A stretch of 64,000 nt of DNA, from assembly GCA_930367215.1 (NCBI GenBank), contig OV884056.1, positions 56,730,308 to 56,794,307 on the forward strand, written 5' to 3'. Position numbers and translations under genes: made by a program. How positions within the stretch are numbered: position 1 is the first letter of the stretch; the number at the start of each line of letters is the position of its first letter. Origin of the DNA: Pollenia angustigena. Its lineage: Eukaryota > Arthropoda > Insecta > Diptera > Polleniidae. The notes beneath the pieces were generated by a model. It was not told the origin of the DNA. It was given only the letters and a program-made list of their open reading frames with translations, and did not search any database. Positions 1-11,108 of this stretch are shown here, one piece after another.

Positions 1-353
1 CCAAGTAAACGATTTCTGTAATGAAAGAACATAAACACAATATAAATTAATATAAATTTCCATTGAAAATGGCTTAAGCAAATAATATTATAAATACTGT
101 TGACAACATAATTTGTGTATCAAAAAAGGAATTGTAGTGTATCATTAAATTATTGTTTTTGTTGTTGTCATTGTCATCCAGTAGTTGGTAAAATTGACCC
201 AAATGAGCCAATTAAATATGGAATAATGTCTAAAAGGAAAATAATTGATAAACATACTTGTCTTGTTAACCATTTAAATTATGTTAATGATGACAATTAT
301 TAGTGTGTGTGTGCGGAAATACGTTTATACATTTAATGTTAGAATAAATATTA
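1..353. other. Unassigned AT-rich sequence
   Basis: No repeat, coding frame or RNA gene could be supported here; the short open frame at 115-303 has no Met context or family signature. Confidence 0.6.
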
Positions 354-766
354 GGGTAGGGTATATTTTTATCTATACCCTGCAAATAATATGACCAGTC
401 CAAACACGCGTGTAAAGAGTAGTCCACAAGGGACCAGGACTAGTCCAAAAGTAACCCAAACGTATGGAAAAAACCTGATCTATTTAACATTACGATGTCC
501 TGGAAGAGCACCATATAACCCACCTTTGGACCACTAAGGAGTAGTTTTAAAACTACTCCATGGTATACTCAAGAGGATTAGTTTTGAATTCGTTTAAAAA
601 CGAAAGCATGTCGTTAAAAAACGAAGACATGTCGTCTCACTACAAACACTTTTTAACAATGACATGGTCCATGCTTGCATTACATCGGACCAGTCCATGG
701 AGTAGTCCATTTTATCAAAATGGATCAGGTGGTCCAATTTTATTTGAAGGGTATATATAAAAATAA
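354..766. repeat. Short dispersed-type element bounded by GGGTATAT
   Basis: Begins near GGGTATATTTTTATC and ends near GAAGGGTATATATAA. Inside, variants of GGACCAGTCC/GGACTAGTCC and a palindrome AGTTTTAAAACT recur. The inverted short words suggest a non-autonomous DNA element; boundaries are approximate. Confidence 0.35.
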
Positions 767-796
767 GTTACATTGTGTTAGTAATTGATGTTTCTG

Positions 797-1075
797 CACT
801 GAAAAAATTTTCTTCACAGATCCAATGAAATTTACATTAAAATTCAACCTATGTAACCCTTCATTGGATTAATGAAGGATTAATAAAATCAATGACAAAA
901 TTTTCATTGATTTTATGAATCCTTATTAAAAAAATGGATAAAATAAACGTTTGTCATTAAACTAATGCAAAATTTGCATTGATTTTATGAAACATTTCAT
1001 AAATCCAATGAAGGGTTACATAGGTTGAATTTTAATGTAAATTTCATTGGATCTGTGAAGAAAATTTTTTCAGTG
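797..1075. mobile_element. Foldback MITE with ~73-bp inverted arms
   Basis: The left arm starts CACTGAAAAAATTTTC at 797; the right arm ends with its exact complement at 1075. The arms (about 797-870 and 1003-1075) are nearly identical as reverse complements, including GATCCAATGAAATTTACATT. A ~130-bp AT-rich loop lies between them. No coding capacity and no clear target duplication. Confidence 0.85.
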
Positions 1076-1099
1076 TGTAAAGTTCACGTGGAAGGTGAC

Positions 1100-1758
1100 G
1101 TCAATACCAAGGTTTTTATGTATCAACGGTCTTCAAATGTGTATTGGTTCATGAGTTATAGCCATTTTAGTGATAACTGCATTCATTCCGAAACATGTAT
1201 TTATATTCCCATACAGATATCAACAAAATGTCCTCCATTTTGAACTCCTCCGAAATGGCTTGACCGATTTTTATGAAATTTTGTATTTGTATTTGTTAGG
1301 TATGAGAATAGGTCGTAGAGTGTATTTTATATCGCTAGAGTGCGCAAAATATTGCAGTAGGGGTAAAAGCTCCCACTCCCCAACCTTCTAAACTAATCAA
1401 CCGGGTTTCTTAAAATTTGGCATGCAGACAATGCAACATCTGAGAGAGGATAGGGAATAGGGTGTGAAATTGGGTAAGAGGGTTAAAAGCTCCCCTCCCT
1501 CTATCTTCTTAGCTAATCAACCGGTTTTCTTCAAATTTGGCATGCATACACTGTAACATCGGAAAGAGGACAGGGCATTTAATAGGGCATATATCTTCTT
1601 AACTAATCAATTAATTTTCTTGAAATTGGATAGGCAAATAGTATAACATCTGGAAAGAACTAAAGATTATAGGCTTTGGCTAGCAGACACTGCTACTTCT
1701 GAAAGAAATAAGTAATGTGGCAAAACAACGTTTGCCGGGCCAGCTAGTTATTTATATT
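1100..1758 (+). mobile_element. Helitron-like remnant with hairpin + CTAGT 3' end
   Basis: The stretch holds diverged internal repeats (AGGGGTAAAAGCTCCC, then AGCTCCCCTCCC; AACTAATCAACCGG...TTGGCATGC twice). It ends at 1730-1754 with a 6-bp stem hairpin GGCAAA-ACAACG-TTTGCC, seven bases, then CTAG followed by T. A short GC hairpin just before a CTRR terminus with no TIR is the 3' signature of Helitrons. The 5' TC end was not found; no Rep/helicase is present. Confidence 0.6.
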
Positions 1759-1979
1759 TATAATGTGACGATAAATTTGGTAAGGATTTTTGTATTTAAT
1801 TTAAAACTCTGATAAATATTTATGTAGATATAACTGCCAAATATCCATATCTCAAAACAAACTTTTAAAAGCGCTTCAATTTTATCTTAGAAACATCGAA
1901 CTATTCTTTGAAGTATTCTTGAAAGTAACGGGATTATTATGTAGATCCTCCAATGAACAGTTATGTTCTATGCTTGCTT

Positions 1980-2065
1980 TTTATACCCACCGCCAAAAAG
2001 ATGGGGCGGGAGAGGAGTAGCCGTTCATATTGATTTTGTCCTTGTTCCTTGAGTACAGATGGTCT
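1980..2065 (+). repeat. Fragment of a TATACCC-type repeat
   Basis: Starts TTATACCCACCGCC and carries the short GC-rich inverted word typical of the TATACCC repeats elsewhere in the window; it breaks off at the next element. Confidence 0.35.
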
Positions 2066-2811
2066 GGGTGGTTACCGCGTATTCCTTTTCGAAAGAAATA
2101 ATTTTCGAGTTCGAACGATTTGTAGTGTTTATTAAGAATTTCGTACTATTTGTTTCGAGTGAACGGAAGTTGTTTATACCTTTTCGAAAACAAAAAGTCC
2201 CTTTCGTAGCGGCAACTCTATATTACGAACAAAAAAAAGTCCCTTTCGAAAATCCAAGTCTGTATTAGAACACAAGCGTCCGCTATGTAAAAAGCGTTAT
2301 AAAATTGTTCGAAAGCTATTTTGTTAGTGACAAAGTTCAAGATAAATAAAAGTGTAAAACGAAAATATAAGACTTAATAATATTAGATTTGACAAAAAAT
2401 AAATGTTCACTAATGTTATATTGAAAATTATTTAATATTTGTGGTCTTGAAATTTCCAAAAAAATTACATTTACAAATAAAAAGCAGTTTAAAGTAATGG
2501 CTGGATTTTTCTGTTGACTCTTCAAACCACAGGGAAAAACAATAAATTTTTATTAAAAAAACACAATTATAATATTTTTCATACATTGAATAGTATTTAT
2601 TATTTGTTTTGTTTTGGGATATTTTCTTCCCTTTTGGTATTTTAATAGCAGTTCTACCAACTTTAAATCAAATTTTCCATTTGTTTATAGATAAAAACAA
2701 CTCTGACATCGTTTCGAACGAGTTACGCAGTACGGTTTAACTTTCGATTCGGAAATTGCTTTCGAAAAATTTTACTTTTCGAATCGAAATACGCGGTAGC
2801 CCACCTGACAT
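2066..2811. mobile_element. TIR element with TACCGCGTATT ends
   Basis: The left end reads GGTGGTTACCGCGTATTCC and the right end, reverse-complemented, GGTGGGCTACCGCGTATTTC. Subterminal TTTTCGAA/TTTCGAAAG words recur. No transposase. A diverged partial copy of the right part lies at about 21480-21745. Confidence 0.65.
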
Positions 2812-4292
2812 TGAACTTCTGAGCCATCTAATTAAAATATACAGGCATGTCGGAATGATTTCGTTCGGAACCGAAGAACACATATTGGTTTATCGCTAGA
2901 AAGTGTATTTTAATAGTTTTTTGGCCTTTGAGTCCCATTCCGTTCATCAAAACAAAAATGGTTTCATTCCGAAAATTTTTTTCGTCATTTTCTGAAGCAC
3001 CAAAATACAGAATTAATTCCGTTTCCGAACGGAATTGTACTCTGTGACTTGGCTGATAATTAACAATCTACTGAAGGAGGATTAAAGCGCTGTAACTACA
3101 CAGTTCACTAATATATTTAATTCTCAAAATTATCTTTGAAGTTAGCACAGAAATTTTCTGTCTTTCCGATCTAATTCGAGCTAAATCTTACACAAATTCC
3201 TTTTAACAATGCACTACTTTATTAAAGCTTTTTCAATTTTATTATAACATCACAACTTAAATCCATTTATTTATACCAACCTAATATGCCTTACTTGTAG
3301 CTTTAACACATTTTCGATTTAACGACTGATTGGGCTTAATAATTTGATAATATTTTGAAATGATATGTATGCCGTATTAAATGCGAAATAATTGGGTCTG
3401 CTCGTTTTAAAGTAGGCCATTTTAATGTATGAACGATACATGAAAATGTCAACATATAAATTGATTTGACTTGAAGTGATTGAATTTTAAATTGGTAATT
3501 ATCCATTGTTTTAACTCAACTACAGGAAGTTTTTAATGTATTTTAGTTATTTAGATGATGTTATATTAAAGAAAGGAGTTTAGCCTTATTGTATGTGGGA
3601 GACAATATTACGCATATGGAAAATAATCTCTATTTATAATTGGAGAGATAGTCGCTGCAAAGATTTTGGTTAAGAGATTTGGTTTTAGGAGACATTGCAA
3701 AACAGTTATAAATCGGTAGTTTTTTATGCTGCATGAGCACTATCGATATGGTTTGATAGTTGGAAATGTTAAATTGTGTTGGCATTTCTGTACAGTACGG
3801 CTTGGCAAGTCATCATAAATCTTTCAAAGCTGGAACAACGCATCCAAATTGTGGAAATTTACTTTTGAAATGTGCAAGGGGCTGCTGTTACTTTGAATGG
3901 CGCCCCCTATCGAGCCATGCTGACTCAAGTCAAATTAATTGATATTGCAGTAAGTAAAATTAACGATATGGAAAGAAGAATAGCCCTACAAATTTAAAAA
4001 AAAAATCCAAAACGTTTTGCAAAAAAAATTAAGAATTTTAAAAAATTAAATAAATTTCAAATATTTTTGATATTTGATATGTTTTATTAATTACACTATC
4101 AAATACAAAGATTTTACAGCGCTAAGTTCAAAGCCGTTTTCAGTTTTTTCTATCAGGTCGTCCGAAATAAGGCGGTTTTGCTACATACATTTTATCATAA
4201 CTTGGGAACGATTTGTGCGATTTTGATCTTCTCATTTTTAAAATTTATTTTTAAATTAGTGGCGGGCATTTTTTCATGCAAATTAGTATGTA
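2812..4292. other. Unassigned sequence
   Basis: Contains repeated words related to ATTCCGTTC at 2845-3035 and otherwise AT-rich DNA. The open frame at 3760-3942 shows no recognisable motif. No gene supported. Confidence 0.5.
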
Positions 4293-5625
4293 CTAGGGTA
4301 TTCATTCGGTTAATCGTCAATCGGTTAACCGATTTATAACTACCCGATTAACTGATCGGTTAATTTCAAATTGGCTTTTTTCGATTAACGATTAAACCGA
4401 TTAATTTGAGTCGATTAACCGATTAACCGATGTGATACAATTTTCAATATTTTGTAGTATTATAACACATTTTTTTGTGATTTTAGAAAATATTTTTTCA
4501 TAAAAACAAATAAGGTGTTCAGTGATCTTCATTTTAACACATTTTCCGCCGACTGGTGACTAAAATTACAATGTTTTTTATCTTTATCATCGATCAACAG
4601 GAATGTGGCGAAAAATGGGTTAAATTTTTGATTACCAACACGTTTTTTCTGTTTTATGTACGTGTTAGTTATGTATTTGTTTCTTCTTATATCTTCTCAT
4701 ATTAGTCGTTTAACAGAATTACCCGAAACAATACGAAGTGTTAAAAATTAAAAAAAAAAACTCTAAAGGCATAATGGAGTATTTTATATGTTTAGAGAAA
4801 TCCTGGAAAAGGACTGAGAAATTATATATTCATCTATGATAAGTGAATGAATTTTTTCCAAGTCAAGTTTTGGCAAAAAAAAATTTTTTTTATACAAAAT
4901 TATTTTAAAAGAAATCCTATAACTACTGAAATTATCTAAGTTTATTTTTTTATAAATACATATTTGGGGGATATACAAGATAGTCATAAAGTCTTATGTT
5001 TTTAAAAAATTACAAGAAATATATATCGTCGGCTTTATATGCAAACCGGCTAAATCCACTTTTTATGTAAATTGAGATTTTGATGCCGTGTGGCAGAGAA
5101 AGGTACACCTCGTCGACCAGCATGTGGTTTTTATTGTATTTAAGTCTTGAAGGGTGTTAAATTAAATAGGAAAATTAAGAAGTTTTTCGTCTCTCCTGTT
5201 AAATGTGCTGAAAGGATATTAAGCCGACGATATAACTGTTGTGGGCAATTATGAAGAATCAATGAACACAGCATTATTTTGTTTGAAATACAACAATATT
5301 TATTTTAAACAATTGTAAAATATTATTTGGGATAATATGGCGATATGACTTGATAGCACACCCTGTGTATTAATTGAAAAATGCATATTAAATATTTATG
5401 AATTGTTTTTTTTTTGCTGGTTTTAGTTCAAGAATTTGGTATGTTATTGGTTTTTTACTAATAAACTCCAAGTAATAATTTTTATATATTGAAATTACTT
5501 AATTTACAAAAAAAACATTATTAATCGGTTAACCGATCAAAAACAAAATTTACCGATTAGTAACCGATTAAACCAAAACCTCGGTTAATTAATCGGGCGA
5601 TTAACCGATTAAATGAATACCCTAG
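4293..5625. mobile_element. hAT-like element with GGTTAACCGATTAA subterminal repeats
   Basis: Ends are inverted: CTAGGGTATTCATTCGGTTA on the left and its near complement at 5598-5625. The last ~130 bp of each side are crowded with variants of CGGTTAACCGATTA, the kind of subterminal motif hAT transposases bind. TATGTA flanks both ends directly (a 6-bp, possibly 8-bp, target duplication). The interior has no transposase and carries a second element at 5026-5232. Confidence 0.75.
5026..5232. mobile_element. MITE, ATCGTCGGCTT family, nested copy
   Basis: Ends ATCGTCGGCTT and AAGCCGACGAT are inverted, with GTTAAATGTGCTGAAAGG, GTCGACCAGCATG and GTGGCAGAGAAA inside. The same words in the same order occur at 53135-53388. 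It sits inside the hAT-like element at 4293-5625, so it is the younger insertion. Confidence 0.75.
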
Positions 5626-5789
5626 TATGTACACATTTTAATCATTTATCAGAAATTCAGGTATATTATGAATAAAATAAGACATGAAATTATGAAGATA
5701 AGTAAACAAAATGTTAACTAGACGTAATTGAATTTGGATTCAGCATGCTAAAGTCAATTTGTTTCTCGATGCAAGAAATTCGATTCTGT

Positions 5790-5811
5790 TAAAAAAAAAA
5801 AAAAAAAAAAA
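5790..5811 (+). repeat. Poly-A run
   Basis: An uninterrupted run of about 22 A. Could be a retroposed tail, but no element is recognisable just upstream. Confidence 0.8.
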
Positions 5812-5987
5812 ATAAAATCAGACTAATATTAAATAAATGCTACTTGATTTCGGAAATATCTTTCTTGTTATTAATAAAACTAAGCTACTTTTGTATTTCT
5901 TGTTTTAAGAAATTTTTGATCATATACCAAAAACGTGAATTTTTTGATCATGAGAAAATGTTTCTTTATTTAAAAAAGTTTTACTTA

Positions 5988-6215
5988 GTCTGGGATCACA
6001 CTATGAAAGTTTTCTTTCAGAAAGTCTGAGTTTATGGGTGAGAAGGGAAAAAGGAACAGCATGTTCTCTTCCCCTCTTACCAATAAACTCAGACTTTCTG
6101 AAAGAAAACTTTCATAGTATTGGTGAGAGGGGAAGAGAACATGCTGTTCCTTTTTCCCCTCTCACCCATAAACTCAAACTTTCTGAAAGAAAACTTTCAT
6201 AGTGTGAACCCAGAC
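5988..6215. mobile_element. Harbinger-type MITE with repeated inverted modules
   Basis: Ends GTCTGGG and CCCAGAC are flanked directly by TTA on both sides (5985-5987 and 6216-6218), as in PIF/Harbinger insertions. The body alternates two modules as A-B-A'-B'-A': A is ACTATGAAAGTTTTCTTTC..., B is GGGTGAGAAGGGAAAAAGG.... The second half is thus almost a full reverse complement of the first, with an extra A' in the centre. No coding capacity. Confidence 0.85.
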
Positions 6216-6218
6216 TTA

Positions 6219-6638
6219 ATACGAACAAAACAAGTTAAAATCAGGAAATTTTTTATGGATTTTTTTGTTTTAAGTAAGTCTGAGTTCATACGGCTCATGT
6301 CTTATTGACAAGATTCTTCCTTTTTGTTCTTTGAACATGAATTGGCAATCAAATGATTCATGTCAAGTTGACGACATGTTTTTTATTTTGTTTTATTTGA
6401 TATTGAAAACAAAAACAAAATTAAATAACGAATAAGAAAGCAAAACGTAAAGACAGTACATGCATCTGTGTACTCGTTTCTTTTCCCCTCGTCCCTCTCG
6501 CCAATAAAGTAGCAATCTTGTCAATTTATTACTTAAGAAAATAAAATTATTTCCTTGTATAGTATGCATTTCAGAGTACTATTTTTATAGCAAAAGAATT
6601 TTAATGTATGCAAATAAAAGTACAAAAATGTTGGGTGT
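6219..6638. other. Unassigned sequence upstream of the two-exon gene
   Basis: AT-rich, with a short echo of the preceding MITE terminus (AAGTCTGAGTTCATACGG near 6275). No gene or conserved element seen. Confidence 0.5.
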
Positions 6639-6646
6639 CTATAAAA
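6639..6646 (+). promoter_or_regulatory. Possible TATA box upstream of the two-exon gene
   Basis: A CTATAAAAG-type sequence about 500 bp before the ATG at 7148 on the same strand. The distance would imply a ~480-bp 5' leader or an unseen first exon. No initiator element was confirmed. Confidence 0.2.
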
Positions 6647-7147
6647 GAGCTCTTTTAAAAAAAGCGCTAAGAAAGAAATATGCGCCTTTTCGACAGTTAA
6701 AAAGTTTTAATAAAATTAAAAAACTATTTTTAATGCAAATTTTTAAAATTTTTAGTGCATATTTTTTATTTATTTAGTGCATATTTTGCATTTTTTAGTG
6801 CATTTTAAAAGATTTTTTTAGATTTTTTAGTTTATGAAAATCTCAGCTCTACTTATAATTGTATTTAAAACGATCTAAATTTCTTTCAGTGCATCAAAAT
6901 TGTTATCGACTTTTTTTTATCAGAAAGATATCATAACAATTTGGAAATTTAGTTATTTTTTTTTTAAAGAAGAAATTAAAAACAAAAGTCAGGCGAAATT
7001 ATTACTTTTTTTCTATGTATTTACGAAATGTTTATACGCAGTATATTCTAAGATTTTTTAAAACTTAATTGAATGCATACCATCAACGTTTTTGATTCAA
7101 TTAAATCTGTATTGACTTTGTTGTAAGTGTTCAATCTAACAAGAAAT

Positions 7148-8165
7148 ATGTCAAAAAAATCATCTTACAGCTGGAGCAGCAATTTCTTGCAATCGAATTT
7201 CAACAAGAAACCATTAACCAAAACAATTTGCAATTTTCATGCACAACAGCCTTTACAATTACAGCAATTTAAGGAAAATCTCGCAATTAATTCTCGCAGA
7301 AAATTGTATAAGAACGCAAATTGTAGCAAAAGATATGGCACTTCAAAAGAAAAATTCAAATGCCATAATTGTATGCCAAATAATCGAACAAGAACAATAC
7401 CTACAACAAGGAGAAATCTAAGAAGAACAGTGCATTTCAATGCAAATTTACTATGGCGCAGAGCAAGTCTAGATCATGGTACCCGAAAAGAACAACCATC
7501 CACCACCGAATCGCAGTATGACAAAGAAAAACAAAACAATCAAAATAAAAATCATAATCTGCATATGAAATGTAAATGTTCAGCTAAATTGTTAAATCAA
7601 CAATATGAGCAGTCGCAGCTAAATCATTTATTCCAACCGTTTCAACATCTCTTGAAAAAAGATAATACTCATAATTGCAAACATTTGGCTTGCGAAACAT
7701 TTTCTTCAGCCTTTTCTAACAACAAAACACACAAGTGCATTCCCTGTGATAATGTTTTACATCGACAGATGGATAAAAATCATTATCATCATCATTTGCA
7801 TTTTCGTAATGGATTCCCTAATTTGTTACAGTTACATGATGTATCATCAAACGATTCTTCATCCACCACCCAACTGAGGACATATCATTCTGATGAACAT
7901 AATTCCCAATTGATATGGCTGCCACAAGTGTCACCACATCAAGAACATTTATTAGGCATGTTTCAAGTTTTACCCCCACTTTTTCTTTTGAAATCAACAC
8001 CAGGATTTGAGTCAACGCATCAAAATCAAAATCATTGTCTTTTAGAAAGCATTCAACCTCAATGTCATGCCGAAGCGATTAGTGCAAAACCTGAAACCCT
8101 TCAACCGAAGACCCAGAGTCTAATAGAACGTTTAAATCAGGATTATGGCAGAGTTTTTAAATTTT
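7148..8165 (+). CDS. Uncharacterised Asn/Gln/His-rich protein, exon 1
   Basis: An open frame of 339 codons plus one base. ATG at 7148 has A at -3, and an in-frame TAA lies at 7124. The frame ends at a strong GTAAGT donor (8166-8171); reading through, a TGA follows two codons later inside the intron. The protein is low in complexity and rich in Asn, Gln, His, Lys and Ser. It has scattered Cys pairs (KCHNC near residue 71, MKCKC, HKCIPC), a His run near residue 211 and Cys/His spacing that does not match a zinc finger I can name. The last part (TQSLIERLNQDYGRVFKF) looks more ordered. No signal peptide or membrane segment. I do not recognise the family. It lies opposite to, and probably inside, the cyclase gene. 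Confidence 0.72.
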
Positions 8166-8314
8166 GTAAGTGAGATCTTATTTGAAAAAGAAAACGGAAG
8201 AAATAGTTTTAGCTGTTTTCAAATTCAGGAAGATTTTCAAAACTCATAATAAATATTCTGTCCGTTTAAAGAGGTTTTTACAGACACCCATATGCGGTAA
8301 ATATTGAAAGTGGA

Positions 8315-8845
8315 AGGCCTCTATACTCCTTTCTAAAAGATTCGCTTCGTATGATATCCTGCCTGAAGTAGTATGGTTTCTAGAAGGTATACATTTCTTT
8401 TCGGAAGACCTTCAAAAACATTCAATACACATTCGCTACTCCCTTCTTTAAGAAGGGAGAAAGGAAGTTGTTCAGTTTTATTTATTTTTTATTTTAAGTG
8501 ACCTTCCTTTTTCCCTTCTTTGGGAAGGAAACGAAGTTGTTATTAAAGGTTGTGTGGAAGGGCTTGCTCCCAATGACAACCTGTGAAAAAACAAGTAAGT
8601 ACGGCATGCGGTTATTTAGCAGACAAAATCCCAACTTCATTCCCTTCCTAAAGAAAGGAGTAAGGAAGGTAACTAAAAATAAATAAAACTGAACAATTTT
8701 TTTTCTCCCTTCTTATAGAAGGGAGTAGTGTATGTGTACTGAATATGTGGAAGGTATTTCAAAAAGATATTTATACCTTATATAAGGCATACTTCTGAAG
8801 GCAGGATATCGTAGGAAGTGAATCTTTTAGAAAGGAGTATAGAGG
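8315..8845. mobile_element. Foldback element in the intron of the two-exon gene
   Basis: The left arm (about 8315-8520) and right arm (about 8640-8845) are reverse complements with few mismatches: both carry ACTCCTTTCTAAAAGATTC, GATATCCTGCC and ACTCCCTTCT(T/A)(T/A)AAGAAGGGAG. The central loop contains GGGCTTGCTCCCAATGACAA. A one-armed relative with the same loop is at 36836-37330. Confidence 0.8.
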
Positions 8846-8885
8846 AATTAACCGTTGGATTGTAAATTGATTTGAAGCAGTGTTC

Positions 8886-9175
8886 GAAATAAACTTAATG
8901 GAATGTTCTTTAGTGTTCGGTACGGTAGAAATACGGAAAACACAAACGCTTATAGTGAAAACACTGAAGTAAATGCTTTAAAACGTTTCTCTGTCTTTGA
9001 TCTTCGTACACGATACAAATACTGCATTTATTCAACTCAACATAAAGATGGAAACATTTAATTGCCTTCGGTTTTTCGTAAAAAACCACAAACTTTGTTG
9101 TGTTCGGTTCAGAACATTAATTTTAATTAATTTCAGTTGTGTTCAGCGCCCTTTTAGCTGGTAAACACAACAAAA
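8886..9175 (+). mobile_element. Partial copy of the CAGTGTTCGAAA TIR family
   Basis: Starts CAGTGTTCGAAATAAAC and continues with TAGTGTTCGGTACGGTAGA, AACATTTAATT and TTGTGTTCGGTT in the order seen in the longer copy at 17233-18703. Its 3' end is not recognisable. Confidence 0.65.
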
Positions 9176-9927
9176 AACAAATAGTAAACAAAATTTTTTA
9201 ACAAAAAACAAAACATGGTGTGCGCATATGGCTATAGATAGCATAGTATCTCAATGTTAAAGTAAAGAAAAAACAAACAAAATTAAAAATTTTCGGAAAA
9301 TATTTCAATTTTGCGGCTACCTACCCGCTACCTAAACGGTGTTAAGAATCTTTCCAAGGAAGTTCATATGTTCAAGAAAGTTGTTAACTGAGAACTTAGG
9401 TACATTTTTGTAGTTGATTGTTTCCTTGAATTTCAAACGGTTTTCTACCTATGGACCTAAATAAGGGAAAAAAGGCAAAAAATAGAATTTTTTAAAGTGC
9501 GATCTTGATCTTTAAGAATAAGATTTTTTATTTGTTCACAGTTTTTGTTCTTTATGACAACTTTTCAAGCTACGGTTTGCAAGATATGAGCCTGAGAAAA
9601 TTATCACTTTTTTGCAAAAATGACACCGAGGCCGCAAATCTTTGGGGGCCCTTAAAAAAAAAGTTGCATGACTTTGGGAAAAACTGGGAGACACAGGTCT
9701 TTTTTTGGTCTTCTATCACGTAGTAGAGTCCTTATATTGTTATATTTTTTCTTGTTGCACTGTGCTATGAAACATTGTGTAAGTTCCACCATTTTATTCG
9801 AATGGTCAAAATTATGACTCAAAAATCAGGTTCAGAGTTTGGAAATCTATCGTGTTCTTTGAGTATTAAAACAGATAGACTACGCCAAAGACCACAATAA
9901 ATGTGTGTTAAAAATTTATATAGAGTA

Positions 9928-10760
9928 CACACAGAAAAAAATCAATTTAAAAACGTCGAAAACAAGGTTGATTTAAATTTTTTCGGTGGTGATTTTGCTT
10001 CATACGGGTTTCATGTTAATTCAACCTGATTTTACAATAACTGCGAACAACATTTTTTTCTTTTGATATAACTATAATTCATGTTAATTTAACATTGCAG
10101 TAAAGTTAGAGCAAAATGTAATTTATATTGAAATAACAATCGGAATCACGTTGAATGAAAGTTATTTCCAGTTGAAACAACGTGAATTTCATGTAGAATC
10201 AAATGGGTTTGAGTGTATTTTAACAGTGTGAAGAAGCTTCAGACAACATTTGCATTTATGTAAGAATAATTCAAAACCCTGTAACACATGTTTCACTTAT
10301 TTTGTATTCTCCTTTGTTAACAGAAGCATCAGCAGAATCGCCCGATATGGTCATCATTCTACTTTGAAAACTTGATGTACTATTTAAATAAACAATTTTA
10401 ATTAAAAGAATACGGGAATTGTCTTCTTTTTATAACATATTTTAAAAGTGAAAATAAAAAATGTACATAATTAAGTAGGTATGCATGTTAATTTAACAAG
10501 ATAAACTTTTGATTTTAATACAAAACAGGTTTTTATGGGTTCAATATTGAATCCAGATTTATTTATATTTTAATATTTTTTTTTTTAACAGTGAATAATA
10601 TTAAATAAACGTAATTTAAGGTTATTTTGATATTTTTTATTAAAAATTAATATGAAATAATGATAAATTTAAGTAAAGGGCATAATTTTTCTGAAATTTA
10701 ACATGATTCTCAATCAACATTTTTCCATGTTAATTTTACATGGGTATTTTTTTCTGTGTG
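9928..10760. mobile_element. CACACAG element with 15-bp TIRs and TA target duplication
   Basis: Left CACACAGAAAAAAAT and right ATTTTTTTCTGTGTG are perfect inverted repeats, each flanked outside by TA. Several copies of CATGTTAATTTAAC and relatives occur inside. 833 bp, no transposase. TA duplication fits Tc1/mariner-like mobilisation, although the interior motif repeats are unlike a simple deletion derivative. Confidence 0.7.
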
Positions 10761-10944
10761 TATATTCCTAAAGAAAAATCACTGTGATAGACAATAATAG
10801 CAGACTTCTCGTGAACTTAAACCTATTTAGCTTAGATTAAAACCAATAGAAATGTATATTGTGTTAAAAGTCCTTAACTTATTCCTTCAAATCTCTGTTC
10901 GTCACTTTATTTAATTGTTTCTCTGTAACTTAAATTTTTTATAG

Positions 10945-11108
10945 TACAAACAAAATCAAAGCTCTGTGACCGTGATGTGATTTTTGGTAATGCTTGTATT
11001 CTATTAAGTAAACGTTACGGTTGGGAAACATCACGTATAGAATGGCTTTTACAATTGGAACAAAAGAATCAAGCTCACAACCAAAAAAAAAAAAGAAAGA
11101 CCAACTAG
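10945..11108 (+). CDS. Uncharacterised Asn/Gln/His-rich protein, exon 2 (C-terminus)
   Basis: Acceptor TTTTTTATAG at 10935-10944. The first two bases join the T left by exon 1 into a Leu codon and stay open for 54 codons to TAG at 11106. The joined C-terminus reads as an ordered, probably helical segment (LCDRDVIFGNACILLSKRYG, then WETSRIEWLLQLEQ) ending in a basic KKKRK stretch that could be a nuclear-localisation signal. Its amphipathic, non-repetitive make-up contrasts with the low-complexity exon 1. The 2779-bp intron is mostly mobile DNA (8315-8845, 8886-9175, 9928-10760). The joined product is 393 residues. The splice is inferred from consensus sites and frame only. Confidence 0.62.

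Noticed and set aside
7127..7147. GTG start for the two-exon gene
   Set aside because: Nuclear fly gene; the first in-frame ATG is at 7148, just downstream of an in-frame stop at 7124.
8166..8173. TGA stop right after exon 1 as the true end of the 348-codon frame
   Set aside because: It lies inside a consensus GTAAGTGAG donor, and an in-phase acceptor at 10944 extends the product; kept as the less likely alternative.
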